Origin: Nostoc sp. C052
Lineage (GTDB): Bacteria > Cyanobacteriota > Cyanobacteriia > Cyanobacteriales > Nostocaceae
Direction: 5' to 3'
DNA length: 64,000 bases
Assembly (NCBI RefSeq): GCF_013393905.1
Contig: NZ_CP040272.1
Location: 5,266,001 to 5,330,000 of the forward strand
Shown here: in pieces, positions 51,839 to 60,615 of the stretch
Layout: each line of letters begins with the position of its first letter
How positions within the stretch are numbered: position 1 is the stretch's first letter
Notes under the pieces: model-generated
Databases searched by the model: none
Seen by the model: only the letters and a program-made list of their open reading frames with translations
What the model was told of the DNA's origin: nothing
Program-made: the position numbers and the translations under genes

Positions 51839-51961
51839 GGGACTTCCAAATAAAAAAATATCCAATTAACTCTTGTGGGGTGGGCGACACGAGAGCCATA
51901 CAGACTGGGCGGGCAGGATGCCCACCCCACAATATTGGATAATTTATTTCTTGGAGTTCCC
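51839..51961. mobile_element. MITE-like element, copy B (TAA-flanked)
   Basis: The left end GGGACTTCCAAATAAA and right end TTTCTTGGAGTTCCC are about 27-bp imperfect inverted repeats. The flanks are TAA (51836-51838) and TAA (51962-51964), consistent with a 3-bp target duplication. The inside is a CTTGTGGGGTGGGC/GCCCACCCCACAA fold-back. No transposase. The unit is 123 bp. Confidence 0.7.
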
Positions 51962-52085
51962 TAATGAGCAATACTACCTCAAAGCCAGTTCTGAGCTTGC
52001 TAACTCTACATCAGAGGGCGATCGCCTGCTTGCTAGAGTGTGAGTAGTTCACGTAGAATATAGTGCCATTGTTGCAGCAGTTCTC

Positions 52086-53156
52086 ATGACCTCATCTGCG
52101 TCGTTTGACACATTAGAGTCTTTACAGGCGGATATCGCTGAATTAATCGCTCGTTTACCGACATTAAAAAATCGGCAATTTATTCAGCAAGCACTTGCTA
52201 CTATTATTCGTTTAGCTGATACCGAAATTGAGCGTCTCGATTGGAAAATCTTGTCGGCTGCATTAGCAGATATGGAGCGCGGTTTCCAGCTTTTTTACGA
52301 TTACCGACACGTTCGCAAAGTCACCATTTTCGGTTCTGCTCGTCTCGCGCCAGATACACCAGAGTACCAAATGGCCCTTGAGTTTGCTCGTGCTATTTCG
52401 CAATTGGGATTTATGGTGATGACCGGCGGCGGTGCTGGAATCATGCAGGCGGGTCATGAAGGGGCTGGGCGAGAAAATTCCTTTGGATTAAACATTCAAC
52501 TACCCTTTGAACAGGAAGCAAACCCTTTTATAGAAGGCGATCCCAAGCTAATTAACTTCAAATATTTCTTTACCCGCAAGCTGTTTCTCCTCAAAGAAAG
52601 TGATGCTGTCGCCTTGTTTCCGGGAGGCTTTGGCACTCAAGATGAAGCTTTTGAATGTATGACATTAAGCCAGAATGGTAAATTTGGCCCAGTACCTCTA
52701 GTTTTAATCGATCGCCCTGGTGGTGATTACTGGCGCTCTTGGAGCGAATATATTGATAAGCAACTAGTAAAAAACCGCCTTGTCAGTCCTGAAGACCCCA
52801 GCCTTTACACAGTGACAGACAAACTGGATGTAGCTTGCGACGCTATCACCCGTTTTTACCAGGTTTATCACTCCTCTAGATATGTCGGCGATAAGTTAGT
52901 CATCCGCTTGAAGACAGATATCTCAGACGCGCTGGTAGAGCGACTCAATGCTGACTTTAGCAACATTATTGTTCAAGGACGGATTGAAAAAAGTCAGGCA
53001 TTACCTCAAGAAGCCCAAGATGAAACTGTTGGACTACCCCGCCTGATTTTGCACTTCAATCAACGCGACTTAGGGCGCTTATATCAAATGATTGCCATAA
53101 TTAACCAGATGGGTACTCCTTCACCAGAGGATGTAGCGCATCCAGAAAGGAAGTAG
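52086..53156 (+). CDS. LOG-family protein (lysine decarboxylase-like fold)
   Basis: A 356-residue protein with a central LOG domain. It has the nucleotide-binding site GGGAGIMQAGHEGA (about residues 118-131) and PGGFGTQDE (about 179-187), the PGGxGTxxE motif of cytokinin-activating phosphoribohydrolases and related nucleotide 5'-monophosphate N-ribosidases. The N-terminal helical extension of about 75 residues and a 90-residue C-terminal extension are longer than in plant-type LOG (about 200), as in many cyanobacterial homologues. The substrate is probably an AMP derivative. The ATG at 52086 is clear. Confidence 0.9.
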   Translation: MTSSASFDTLESLQADIAELIARLPTLKNRQFIQQALATIIRLADTEIERLDWKILSAALADMERGFQLFYDYRHVRKVTIFGSARLAPDTPEYQMALEFARAISQLGFMVMTGGGAGIMQAGHEGAGRENSFGLNIQLPFEQEANPFIEGDPKLINFKYFFTRKLFLLKESDAVALFPGGFGTQDEAFECMTLSQNGKFGPVPLVLIDRPGGDYWRSWSEYIDKQLVKNRLVSPEDPSLYTVTDKLDVACDAITRFYQVYHSSRYVGDKLVIRLKTDISDALVERLNADFSNIIVQGRIEKSQALPQEAQDETVGLPRLILHFNQRDLGRLYQMIAIINQMGTPSPEDVAHPERK

Positions 53157-53518
53157 GTATTAAAAAATGCAAGGGGGGGAGAATTTGGAATTACTTTCCC
53201 TTTCCTAGCTTCAAGGTTATAGAATTGCTTAGACGTAGCCCATCGTAGACGTTGCCTGTTTCTGAATCAGGCTAACGGCGTAGTATTTTCACATAAAAAA
53301 ATTCTGCTGTATAAGTATTTTGATCACAAATCTCATGCGGATATGTTCATGAGAAATGGGCATTTTGGCATTTTCCAAAGAGCCACAAAAACAATATTAT
53401 TCACCCTACTTACAGATGAGAAAAACACCAGTTATTATGACTCAATACTGATTGTCTTAAAAAAACTTGTATATTAGCACAGTAAACAACGTTTCAAATC
53501 CTGACAGAGGAATAAAAG
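53157..53518. other. Spacer with partial dispersed repeat
   Basis: No gene. A diverged GTAGCCCATCGTAGACGTTG copy (53230-53255) is present. The dacB ribosome site AGAGGA lies at about 53506-53511. Confidence 0.45.
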
Positions 53519-54841
53519 ATGCTGGAATTATTGGGTTCAGGTTTGGTGTCGCTTTGGCTGGAAATGGCTGGAGTACAAATCAAGCCTCTAGATGCCTTAG
53601 ATGCACTAACTTGGCAAAGTAGCCCCGGTTTAGTTCTTGCCCCCGATCCAAATCCAACTGGTGCGACTACGGTGCAGGAGTATCTGAAAAAGCTCATAAC
53701 CTCAAAGGTAGTAGCGCAAAATCTGGCTGAGAGTCAGGGCATTTGGATGCAGTCGGGGCCGATGTTGATGGCGAATCACCAAGGTACGACACCTCTACCG
53801 GCTGCCTCTTTAACCAAAATTGCCACTTCACTAGTTGCTTTGAAAACTTGGGGGCCAGATTACCAATTTGATACTTTGGTGAGTGTTACTGGGCCTGTGG
53901 TAAATGGGGTTGTACAAGGCGATTTGGTTGTTGCTGGCCGTGGCGATCCTTTGTTTGTTTGGGAAGAAGCGATCGCTCTTGGTAATACTCTCAATAAAAT
54001 GGGCATCAAGCAGGTAAAGGGAAATTTGATCATTAATGGCAGTTTTGCCATGAATTTCCAACGTCAGCCGATGCTGGCGGGTTTAATGCTCAAGCAAACC
54101 CTAAATCATGCAACTTGGGGTCGTCCCGCTCTCTATACATACTCAATCATGCCTAAGGGAACGCCCAAGCCTCAAGTGATCATTACAGGTGGGGTGAAAG
54201 TTGAGGCACAGCCAAACCCTCAACAAACTTTGTTACTGCGTCATCGCTCATTGCCCTTAAAGCAACTGCTCAAGGAAATGAATATTTACAGTAATAACGA
54301 CATGGCAGAGATGCTGGCAGACTCAGTAGGGGGCGCAACTGTAGTGCAATCAACTGCTGCCAACCTGGCTAGAGTGCCACAAGCAGAAATCCAGTTAATC
54401 AATGGTTCTGGATTGGGCCCCGAAAATCGTATTTCTCCCAGGGCTGTTTGTGCTATGTTTATGGCGATTCAAGCTGAAGCATCTGCCCATCAGCTAAATC
54501 TAGCTGACTTGTTTCCCATGTCTGGATTTGATCACCGGGGGACAGTACATACCAGACACATTCCCCTGGCAACTGTGATCAAAACTGGCACTCTCCGGGA
54601 TGTAAGCGCCTTAGCAGGAGTCATGCCTACACGCGATCGCGGTTTGGTTTGGTTTGCGATTATCAACCGTGGGACAAATGTTTGGGGTTTCCGTACTGGA
54701 CAAGACCAACTACTGCAAAGTGTTATCAAACAATTACAACAACCTCCCACTGTTCCGATTGCCCTGACTCCCCACTCAGTCATCAACACTTTACCTCAGC
54801 TAGGTGCAGCTAATCGGAATGAAATCTTATACAAAAGTTAG
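53519..54841 (+). CDS. dacB: D-alanyl-D-alanine carboxypeptidase, PBP4/DacB type (peptidase S13)
   Basis: Penicillin-binding protein acting on peptidoglycan stem peptides. The SxxK nucleophile motif is in AASLTKIATS (Ser about 97). The S13-type insert domain (about 115-230) is present. SxN is in YSNNDMAEM (Ser about 258), and KTG is in VIKTGTLRD (Lys about 356). The length of 440 is normal. The N-terminus MLELLGSGLVSLWLEMAG is hydrophobic; whether it is a real signal or anchor is unclear. An AGAGGA ribosome site precedes ATG 53519. The cell-wall role and the neighbouring exported HtrA protease suggest an envelope cluster, but the genes are 260 bp apart. Confidence 0.92.
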   Translation: MLELLGSGLVSLWLEMAGVQIKPLDALDALTWQSSPGLVLAPDPNPTGATTVQEYLKKLITSKVVAQNLAESQGIWMQSGPMLMANHQGTTPLPAASLTKIATSLVALKTWGPDYQFDTLVSVTGPVVNGVVQGDLVVAGRGDPLFVWEEAIALGNTLNKMGIKQVKGNLIINGSFAMNFQRQPMLAGLMLKQTLNHATWGRPALYTYSIMPKGTPKPQVIITGGVKVEAQPNPQQTLLLRHRSLPLKQLLKEMNIYSNNDMAEMLADSVGGATVVQSTAANLARVPQAEIQLINGSGLGPENRISPRAVCAMFMAIQAEASAHQLNLADLFPMSGFDHRGTVHTRHIPLATVIKTGTLRDVSALAGVMPTRDRGLVWFAIINRGTNVWGFRTGQDQLLQSVIKQLQQPPTVPIALTPHSVINTLPQLGAANRNEILYKS

Positions 54842-55103
54842 TTGATCCATAGTCCACAGTTAGGACAGTCAGTCCGTCTCATAGCAATCCAAAAGTTTTA
54901 TTGATGGGTAAAAACCGAACTTGTAAAGGGTAAATGTCCATAATAGCTTTTGGGTGAAATTTTCTATTAAGTTGATTACAGGTAACTCGCAAAATGCCCT
55001 GATCCCAGTCTTGGAAAGAGCAAGCGAGACCTGAAGTAAAAATAACTGTAAATAGATTTGTCACAACTAAGCAACAATTAGGCTTATAAATTAGGTTCTG
55101 ATT

Positions 55104-56318
55104 ATGCGATTTCCCAAATTATCTCGGTCTTTACGTCAACTTAGTACTCATGTTTTCGCGATCGCGCTAGGAGTTCTGCTAACCGTTAGCACATTGCAGG
55201 TATTACCCTCCCAAGCCGAACCAGCACCTACGGTAACTGCTGTTGATACTTCAAACCTCATTGCTCAACGGCAATCACCAGCTAGTGCTGCCATCGGTAG
55301 CACTAGCTTTGTGACAGCAGCAGTAAACCGTGTTGGTTCAGCAGTTGTCCGTATTGATACTGAGCGAACAATTACTCGCCGCGTCGATCCATTTTTAGAA
55401 GATCCCTTTTTTCGTCGGTTTTTTGGTGAAGGTTTCTCTCAACAAGTTCCTTCTGAACAGTTACGCGGTTTAGGCTCAGGTTTTATTATCGACAAAAGCG
55501 GGTTAGTTCTGACTAATGCTCATGTGGTCGATAAGGCTGATAAAGTAACAGTCCGACTCAAAGATGGTCGCACCTTTGAAGGGAAAGTTCAAGGTATTGA
55601 TGAAGTCACAGATTTGGCAGTAGTCAAAATTAATGCTGGTAACGATTTACCAGTGGCTCCCTTAGGTTCTTCTAGTAATGTACAAGTAGGAGACTGGGCG
55701 ATCGCAGTTGGTAATCCTTTAGGATTTGATAACACCGTTACCTTGGGAATTATCAGTACCCTCAAACGTTCTAGCGCCCAAGTCGGCATTAGTGACAAAC
55801 GCTTAGACTTCATTCAGACAGACGCCGCCATTAACCCTGGTAATTCTGGCGGGCCATTATTAAATGGTCAAGGTGAAGTGATTGGCATTAACACAGCCAT
55901 TCGCCCTGATGCAATGGGTATTGGGTTTGCCATTCCTATTGATAAAGCTAAAGCGATCGCCGCACAACTGCAACGTGATGGCAAAGTTGCTCACCCCTAT
56001 CTAGGTGTGCAAATGCTAACTTTAACACCCGATCTCGCCAAGCAAAATAACACCGATCCCAACTCTCCGATTCAGATACCAGAAATCAATGGTGTTTTTG
56101 TTATGCGAGTTGTCCCCAATTCTCCAGCGGCATCTGCGGGTATCCGGCGCGGGGATGTCATTCTGCAAGTTGATGGTAAAGCAATTACCAGTGCTGAACA
56201 ATTGCAGAATGTTGTGGAAGACAGTCGCCTTGGTCAAATATTACAGGTGAAAGTGCAACGAGGTAATCAGACACAGCAGCTTTCAGTCCGCACAGCTGAG
56301 TTGCAAAATGCTTCTTAG
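55104..56318 (+). CDS. HtrA/Deg-family serine protease (HhoA-like)
   Basis: Periplasmic chaperone-protease of 404 residues. The signal peptide is about residues 1-36 (SLRQLSTHVFAIALGVLLTV, then PSQA). The catalytic triad is His about 140 (TNAHVVD), Asp about 170 (TDLAVV) and Ser about 248 (GNSGGP). One PDZ domain lies at about 300-395 (YLGVQMLTLTP, AASAGIRRGDVILQVDG). The single PDZ and exported status fit the cyanobacterial HhoA/HhoB/HtrA group. The start ATG at 55104 gives a good signal peptide. No operon partner. Confidence 0.94.
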   Translation: MRFPKLSRSLRQLSTHVFAIALGVLLTVSTLQVLPSQAEPAPTVTAVDTSNLIAQRQSPASAAIGSTSFVTAAVNRVGSAVVRIDTERTITRRVDPFLEDPFFRRFFGEGFSQQVPSEQLRGLGSGFIIDKSGLVLTNAHVVDKADKVTVRLKDGRTFEGKVQGIDEVTDLAVVKINAGNDLPVAPLGSSSNVQVGDWAIAVGNPLGFDNTVTLGIISTLKRSSAQVGISDKRLDFIQTDAAINPGNSGGPLLNGQGEVIGINTAIRPDAMGIGFAIPIDKAKAIAAQLQRDGKVAHPYLGVQMLTLTPDLAKQNNTDPNSPIQIPEINGVFVMRVVPNSPAASAGIRRGDVILQVDGKAITSAEQLQNVVEDSRLGQILQVKVQRGNQTQQLSVRTAELQNAS

Positions 56319-56512
56319 TTAAAAGGGCGGTTATAAATTTGAGACTGCGATGAATGCAGTTGTCAATCTTTTTTGTCTTGAGTGCAGTACTTTTTGCAAG
56401 AGGGGGAAAAGGGTAAAGGTTAAAGGGGAAGGGGACAATACAGAACCTTTTCCCCTTCCCCTTTTCCCAACTTATGCAAGAAGTCTAATTTATGTATCAG
56501 TGAGTTGTAGAT

Positions 56513-56541
56513 GCGTAGGCGTAGCCCGTCGTAGACATCGC
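56513..56541 (-). repeat. GATGTCTACGACGGGCTACG dispersed repeat
   Basis: Copy reading GCGTAGGCGTAGCCCGTCGT and then AGACATCGC, downstream of the Uma2 gene. The preceding 100 bp contain an AAAGGGGAAGGGG purine/pyrimidine pair. Confidence 0.75.
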
Positions 56542-56565
56542 TTGTCATGACAAAATCTGGTTAAT

Positions 56566-57288
56566 CTATGACAAAGTTTCTGGATCAACGCCAAGTGCAT
56601 TTAACCTTTCCATTAAGATTTTCACTTGTTGTTCTACTTCCACGCGTCGCTGTTCTTCAAAAGCTGTGCGTTCTTCTGCCTCTCTGATGCGTTCTTCTGG
56701 TGTCAGCAATTTTTGCCCTTCTTCGTCATACCAGTACAGCCACTCCCGTACTATACCCTGATAAATTCCTCGTTCTCGCCCAATTCCTAAACCAATTTCT
56801 GGTAGCCAAACGGGATTTCCTGACATTAAAATATATTCGCCATCAACTAAGCGATACACTTCTAAAGGTGTCTTTTTACGCCGAAAAGGACTATATACAA
56901 CGTAGTACAAAATTCCTAATTCTTTTGCGTAAAATTCTTTCTTAGTACTATATTCTTCTTGATATATTTGGGAAACAACTTCTAGCGCTAAAATTGGCAG
57001 CTTATTTTCTTCCCACAGCACATAACTTAGGCGTAAATCCTCATCAATGAAGCGTTTCACTCCTAAGCTGAGAAACCCATCAGGGACAACGGCTGATTTT
57101 TCGGGGTCATAATAAATACCCATGTCAACACCAAAGAACCAATCCCAGCGATCGCACCAAACCAAAGCTAGTATCGTTTTTAGCAAGCCGGGAATTAAAT
57201 TTTGTAGTTCATTATCCACAGCGGTATCATCTGAGTCGGGTAATTCTTCGGAAGATGGCAAACAATGCAGTGGATTGTAGTTTAACAT
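56566..57288 (-). CDS. Uma2-family restriction-endonuclease-like protein
   Basis: A 240-residue protein with a complete PD-(D/E)XK-like core: the Asp in VVPDGFLSL and the Glu in LPILALEVVS (ExV in place of ExK), then an Ile/Tyr-rich strand region (ILYYVVYSPF). The C-terminal tail is the typical heptad helix (TPEERIREAEERTAFEEQRR) ending ALGVDPETLS. Uma2 proteins are very common in cyanobacteria, often amplified; function unknown, though a nuclease or DNA-related role is proposed. The ATG at 57288 is preferred over TTG 57303. The remnant at 26733 belongs to the same superfamily. Confidence 0.88.
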   Translation of the reverse strand: MLNYNPLHCLPSSEELPDSDDTAVDNELQNLIPGLLKTILALVWCDRWDWFFGVDMGIYYDPEKSAVVPDGFLSLGVKRFIDEDLRLSYVLWEENKLPILALEVVSQIYQEEYSTKKEFYAKELGILYYVVYSPFRRKKTPLEVYRLVDGEYILMSGNPVWLPEIGLGIGRERGIYQGIVREWLYWYDEEGQKLLTPEERIREAEERTAFEEQRRVEVEQQVKILMERLNALGVDPETLS

Positions 57289-57421
57289 GAGCGGTTTTGC
57301 CAAATCTGATTCTACCTTGATTGTAGAAAATTTATCGATAATTAAGTAAGTACTACGAGGGACAATTGATTGTGGATTACAATATTTACATAAATAAATG
57401 TGACGAACATTAGCTTCTTAG

Positions 57422-57598
57422 ATGAATATGACCAATATTAGCGATGTCTACAACGGGCTACGCCTACGCGCTGATTTTGATAGCCCTTGGAAAGAAATTA
57501 TAGAAGCTTATTTTCTCCAAGCAATGTATTTCTTTTTTCCAGAAACTTATGCCTTAATTGACTGGGAACGTCTATGGCTATATGGGAAATTGCGATAA
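57422..57598 (+). pseudogene. N-terminal fragment of an Rpn/PD-(D/E)XK family protein with inserted repeat
   Basis: The frame reads MNMTNISD, then VYNGLRLRA, then DFDSPWKEIIEAYFLQAMYF and FFPETYALIDWER, ending at TAA 57596-57598. The pattern SPWKEI(I/L)E.(Y/F)F..FM.FFFP....IDW(E/T)R is the start of cyanobacterial Rpn/DUF4351-type nuclease proteins (over 250 residues). Only 58 residues remain. The VYNGLRLRA peptide is encoded by the GATGTCTACAACGGGCTACG repeat copy (57441-57470), so the repeat entered in frame. Confidence 0.7.
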
Positions 57599-57653
57599 AA
57601 ATCAAAAATAAAAAACTAGGGTATTGCTCCTACACCTTGCGAAGAAAGATTAC

Positions 57654-58919
57654 TTATTCCATCGCTTTAATTTGTTGATTAGCTTCATTTTCTGCCTTCA
57701 GCATCGCCTGCTTTAATGCTTGTTGTCCCAACAAGGCGCTAACAAACTGGTTATCAAAGTTATTGACGATCGCCCCTGGATATTTCCCTACCTGCCACGG
57801 TGTAGCATAATTCACACCCGCCACTAATGGCGATCGCAGTGGATCTTGTTCATAACCCAAATTCTTTGCCACTGATTTACGTGTTGGCAAAGCAAACCCT
57901 GTTCCTGTCCACTTCTGCATTCCTTCTTTACCCGTGAGATAAGAAATCAACTCCCAGGCTTCGACTTTGTGCTGTGCTTGCTTATTCATAACGTAAGCAA
58001 CTGTAAAGACCATCGTGCCTTTTTTATCATTAATAGTAGGTACTTGTGCGGTAGCAAACTCTACTTGGGGAAAGGTTTCAGTTAGATAGGGAATTGCCCA
58101 ATTACCCTCAATCACCATTGCCACTTTACTTTGACCAAACATTTCACTACCTGAGTTTGTCCCCACATCCGATTTTTGGGCAGAGGAGCGGTCTTTTTGA
58201 TACTGGTTTACCACCAACTCTAAACCCTGTAAACCCGTCTCACTGGCAAAGGTAGCATAACTATTTTGATCGGTGAGTTGTCCACCAAAGGCTTTAATTT
58301 TATAAGCCTGACGCGCCAATTCTGGAATTTCCCCAAACCCATATTTGTTAAGTTTGCCTGTCAATTGTTTCGAGTAGTTACGTAATTCCTCCCAAGTTGC
58401 TGGCGGACTACTCAAGCCGGCGGCGGCGAAGGCTTTTTTGTTATAAAACAGAGCCAAGGTTGAATAGTCTTTAGGAAGACCGTAAATCTGATTTTGGTAT
58501 TTGAAACTGCCGAGTAAGGTATCCTCAAAGTCTGCTAGGTCAAATTTGGGGGTGATATAAGCATCTAACGGTTCTAAGACATTTTGACTCATCAAGAAAG
58601 GAGCTTCCAGCGCATCCAGATAAAAGACATCAGGTGCGGCTTCTCCAACCAAACGAGTTTTAATTACATCCATGTATTGGTCGGAAATTACCTCATATTT
58701 GACCTTAATAGCTGGATTTTGTGCTTCAAAGTCTTGCAGCACTTGTCTCAAGAGTTTTTGCTCAACGGGAGATCCTCCCCAACCACTGAGTTTGATGGTG
58801 ACTGCGGTAGATGGTAACGGGTTGCTTGGCAATTGTAGACTTTGACAAGCAATAATAGCGATCGCTATTACCAATCCCCAAAAATTAAATAATCTTTTCT
58901 TGCTCACAGATGATCGCAA
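57654..58919 (-). CDS. ABC transporter sugar-binding lipoprotein
   Basis: A 421-residue solute-binding protein of the family 1 (maltose/UgpB-like) type. The N-terminal lipobox is AIIACQS, so it is anchored on the outer face of the plasma membrane. The typical opening strand is KLSGWGGSPVEQKLLRQVLQ, followed by DVFYLDALEAPFLMSQNVLE, the YGLPKDYSTLALFYNKKAFA cleft segment and the C-terminal ELISYLTGKEGMQKW. No permease or ATPase genes lie next to it. The MFS gene starts 165 bp away, divergently. The start may be TTG 58919 or GTG 58907; neither has a strong ribosome site. Substrate (sugar or polyol) not determined. Confidence 0.88.
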   Translation of the reverse strand: MRSSVSKKRLFNFWGLVIAIAIIACQSLQLPSNPLPSTAVTIKLSGWGGSPVEQKLLRQVLQDFEAQNPAIKVKYEVISDQYMDVIKTRLVGEAAPDVFYLDALEAPFLMSQNVLEPLDAYITPKFDLADFEDTLLGSFKYQNQIYGLPKDYSTLALFYNKKAFAAAGLSSPPATWEELRNYSKQLTGKLNKYGFGEIPELARQAYKIKAFGGQLTDQNSYATFASETGLQGLELVVNQYQKDRSSAQKSDVGTNSGSEMFGQSKVAMVIEGNWAIPYLTETFPQVEFATAQVPTINDKKGTMVFTVAYVMNKQAQHKVEAWELISYLTGKEGMQKWTGTGFALPTRKSVAKNLGYEQDPLRSPLVAGVNYATPWQVGKYPGAIVNNFDNQFVSALLGQQALKQAMLKAENEANQQIKAME

Positions 58920-59084
58920 TCTCTTTCTTATTACTTATACCCTCTGTTGCTAAGGAGTGAAATTTTACTTATTTAAAATTCTTGTTGAAAATTGCAAGCT
59001 AAAATGACGAAAAATTATCAGCAACGCTAATTAATTCCTCTGCAACCGGATTTATCCAGGGTACTTCACCCATAAACATAGATT

Positions 59085-60503
59085 ATGGATTCTGTTCAGG
59101 TTGAAACAACTGCACCATTGACTCTAGAAATTGCCCAGATTGCCTCACCATCAATAGCAATCTCTCCAAATTCTCGAATTCCTAAGGATAGTATTCGCAC
59201 TAGTTTAAAAGCATCCACTGCGGATTCTGTCTTAGCATCGGTTTATTCTCTTGGAACTAGTGGCATTTTACTCAGCAATTTATTGGTGGAATTGGGTGCT
59301 AGTCCAGTGGTATTTGGGATGTTGTCTTCTATCCCGATGTTGGTCAATCTTATTCAGCCTTTGGGTGCTTACTTGTCGGAACGCAGCACCAGCCGTTTTC
59401 AATATTCGCTTCGGACGCACGGAATTGGTCGGCTGTTATGGTTGGTTTTAGTAATTGGTATTATCAGCATCAATTGGGGAGTAATTGATACTCAGCAGTT
59501 AGTAATATTGACACTCTTGATTGTTCTATTCAGCAATCTTTTGGGAGGATTAGGAACTGCATCATGGCTAAGTTGGGTGGCAATGATAGTCCCCCGGCGA
59601 TTGCGAGGCAGGTACTTTGGAACACGTAATAGTGCTGCGAACCTCACCAATTTGATTTGCGTACCAATGGCTGGACTAGTTGTATCACATTGGTATGGGG
59701 GATCTCTACAAGGTTATGGGGTAGTCTTACTGGTAAGCATTGTCTTTGGAATTATGGGATTGGGGTGTCAATATTTCCAGGTGGATATAAATCCCCAGTC
59801 GCAAAACACTTATTATGGCAAGTCACCACAAACAAGTGAGATTCAATCAGACACTACAAAAGATGAATCTGAAGTACTTCAGTCAATTCATTTGCCACAA
59901 GACCAGTTAACTAACAGTATTTGGAAAAACTCTAACTTTTTGATATTTCTGCTGTATTTTAGCTTCTGGAATCTTGCTGTTAACCTCAGCAGTCCTTTTT
60001 TTAACCTCTACATGCTGGACACGCTGGATTTGGATGTGAGTTACGTGACTATTTATAACAGCCTTCAGGCGGGGGCGACTTTGCTAATGCTTATTCTGTG
60101 GGGAAAATTAGCAGATAAGATTGGTAATCGTCCCATCCTCATCTGTATTGGGATTTTGGTTGGAGTCACACCACTCCTCTGGCTAGGAATTGGTGCTAAT
60201 CGCCTTGATATCTGGTTGTGGCTACCTCTATTACACATTTTGGGTGGAGGTACTTGGGCGGCCATTGATTTGTGTAGCAATAATATACAATTGGCGATCG
60301 CACCAATTAAAAATCAGTCTATCTATTTTGCGATCGCAGCTGCCGTTGCTGGAGTGAGTGGCGCTTTAGGCACAACTATAGGTAGCTTTCTCGTCCAATT
60401 TCCTCAATCTGGAGGCTTACTAGGCTTGTTTGCCCTCTCAGGCATATTTCGACTAGTAGCCCTTGTTCCACTCATGTTTCTTCAAGAGCCAAGTAGAGGG
60501 TGA
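59085..60503 (+). CDS. MFS transporter
   Basis: A 472-residue membrane protein. After a soluble N-terminus of about 45 residues (VETTAPLTLEIAQIASPSIA...) there are about 12 hydrophobic helices in two halves, with a central cytoplasmic loop (about 245-285, SQNTYYGKSPQTSEIQSDTT). The loop between helices 2 and 3 has the MFS-like pattern (RLRGRYFGTRNS), and the second half repeats it (GKLADKIGNRPIL). The substrate cannot be determined. The ATG at 59085 has no strong ribosome site. It is divergent from the sugar-binding lipoprotein. Confidence 0.87.
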   Translation: MDSVQVETTAPLTLEIAQIASPSIAISPNSRIPKDSIRTSLKASTADSVLASVYSLGTSGILLSNLLVELGASPVVFGMLSSIPMLVNLIQPLGAYLSERSTSRFQYSLRTHGIGRLLWLVLVIGIISINWGVIDTQQLVILTLLIVLFSNLLGGLGTASWLSWVAMIVPRRLRGRYFGTRNSAANLTNLICVPMAGLVVSHWYGGSLQGYGVVLLVSIVFGIMGLGCQYFQVDINPQSQNTYYGKSPQTSEIQSDTTKDESEVLQSIHLPQDQLTNSIWKNSNFLIFLLYFSFWNLAVNLSSPFFNLYMLDTLDLDVSYVTIYNSLQAGATLLMLILWGKLADKIGNRPILICIGILVGVTPLLWLGIGANRLDIWLWLPLLHILGGGTWAAIDLCSNNIQLAIAPIKNQSIYFAIAAAVAGVSGALGTTIGSFLVQFPQSGGLLGLFALSGIFRLVALVPLMFLQEPSRG

Positions 60504-60615
60504 GGGACTGGGGTGCAGGGGAGCAGGGGTGCAGGGGTGCAGAGGAGTTGTAGTAAGTTTTATCCCCTCTGCCCCTCTGCCTCTTTTCAATGCCCAATGC
60601 CCCATACCCCATGCT
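60504..60615. repeat. GGGTGCAGGGGAGCAGGGG repeat with CCCATACCCCATGC tract
   Basis: A 112-bp convergent spacer made of GGGGTGCAGG/GGGGAGCA-type units, then pyrimidine-rich CCCCTCTGCC and CCATACCCC. It separates MFS and accD. Confidence 0.65.
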
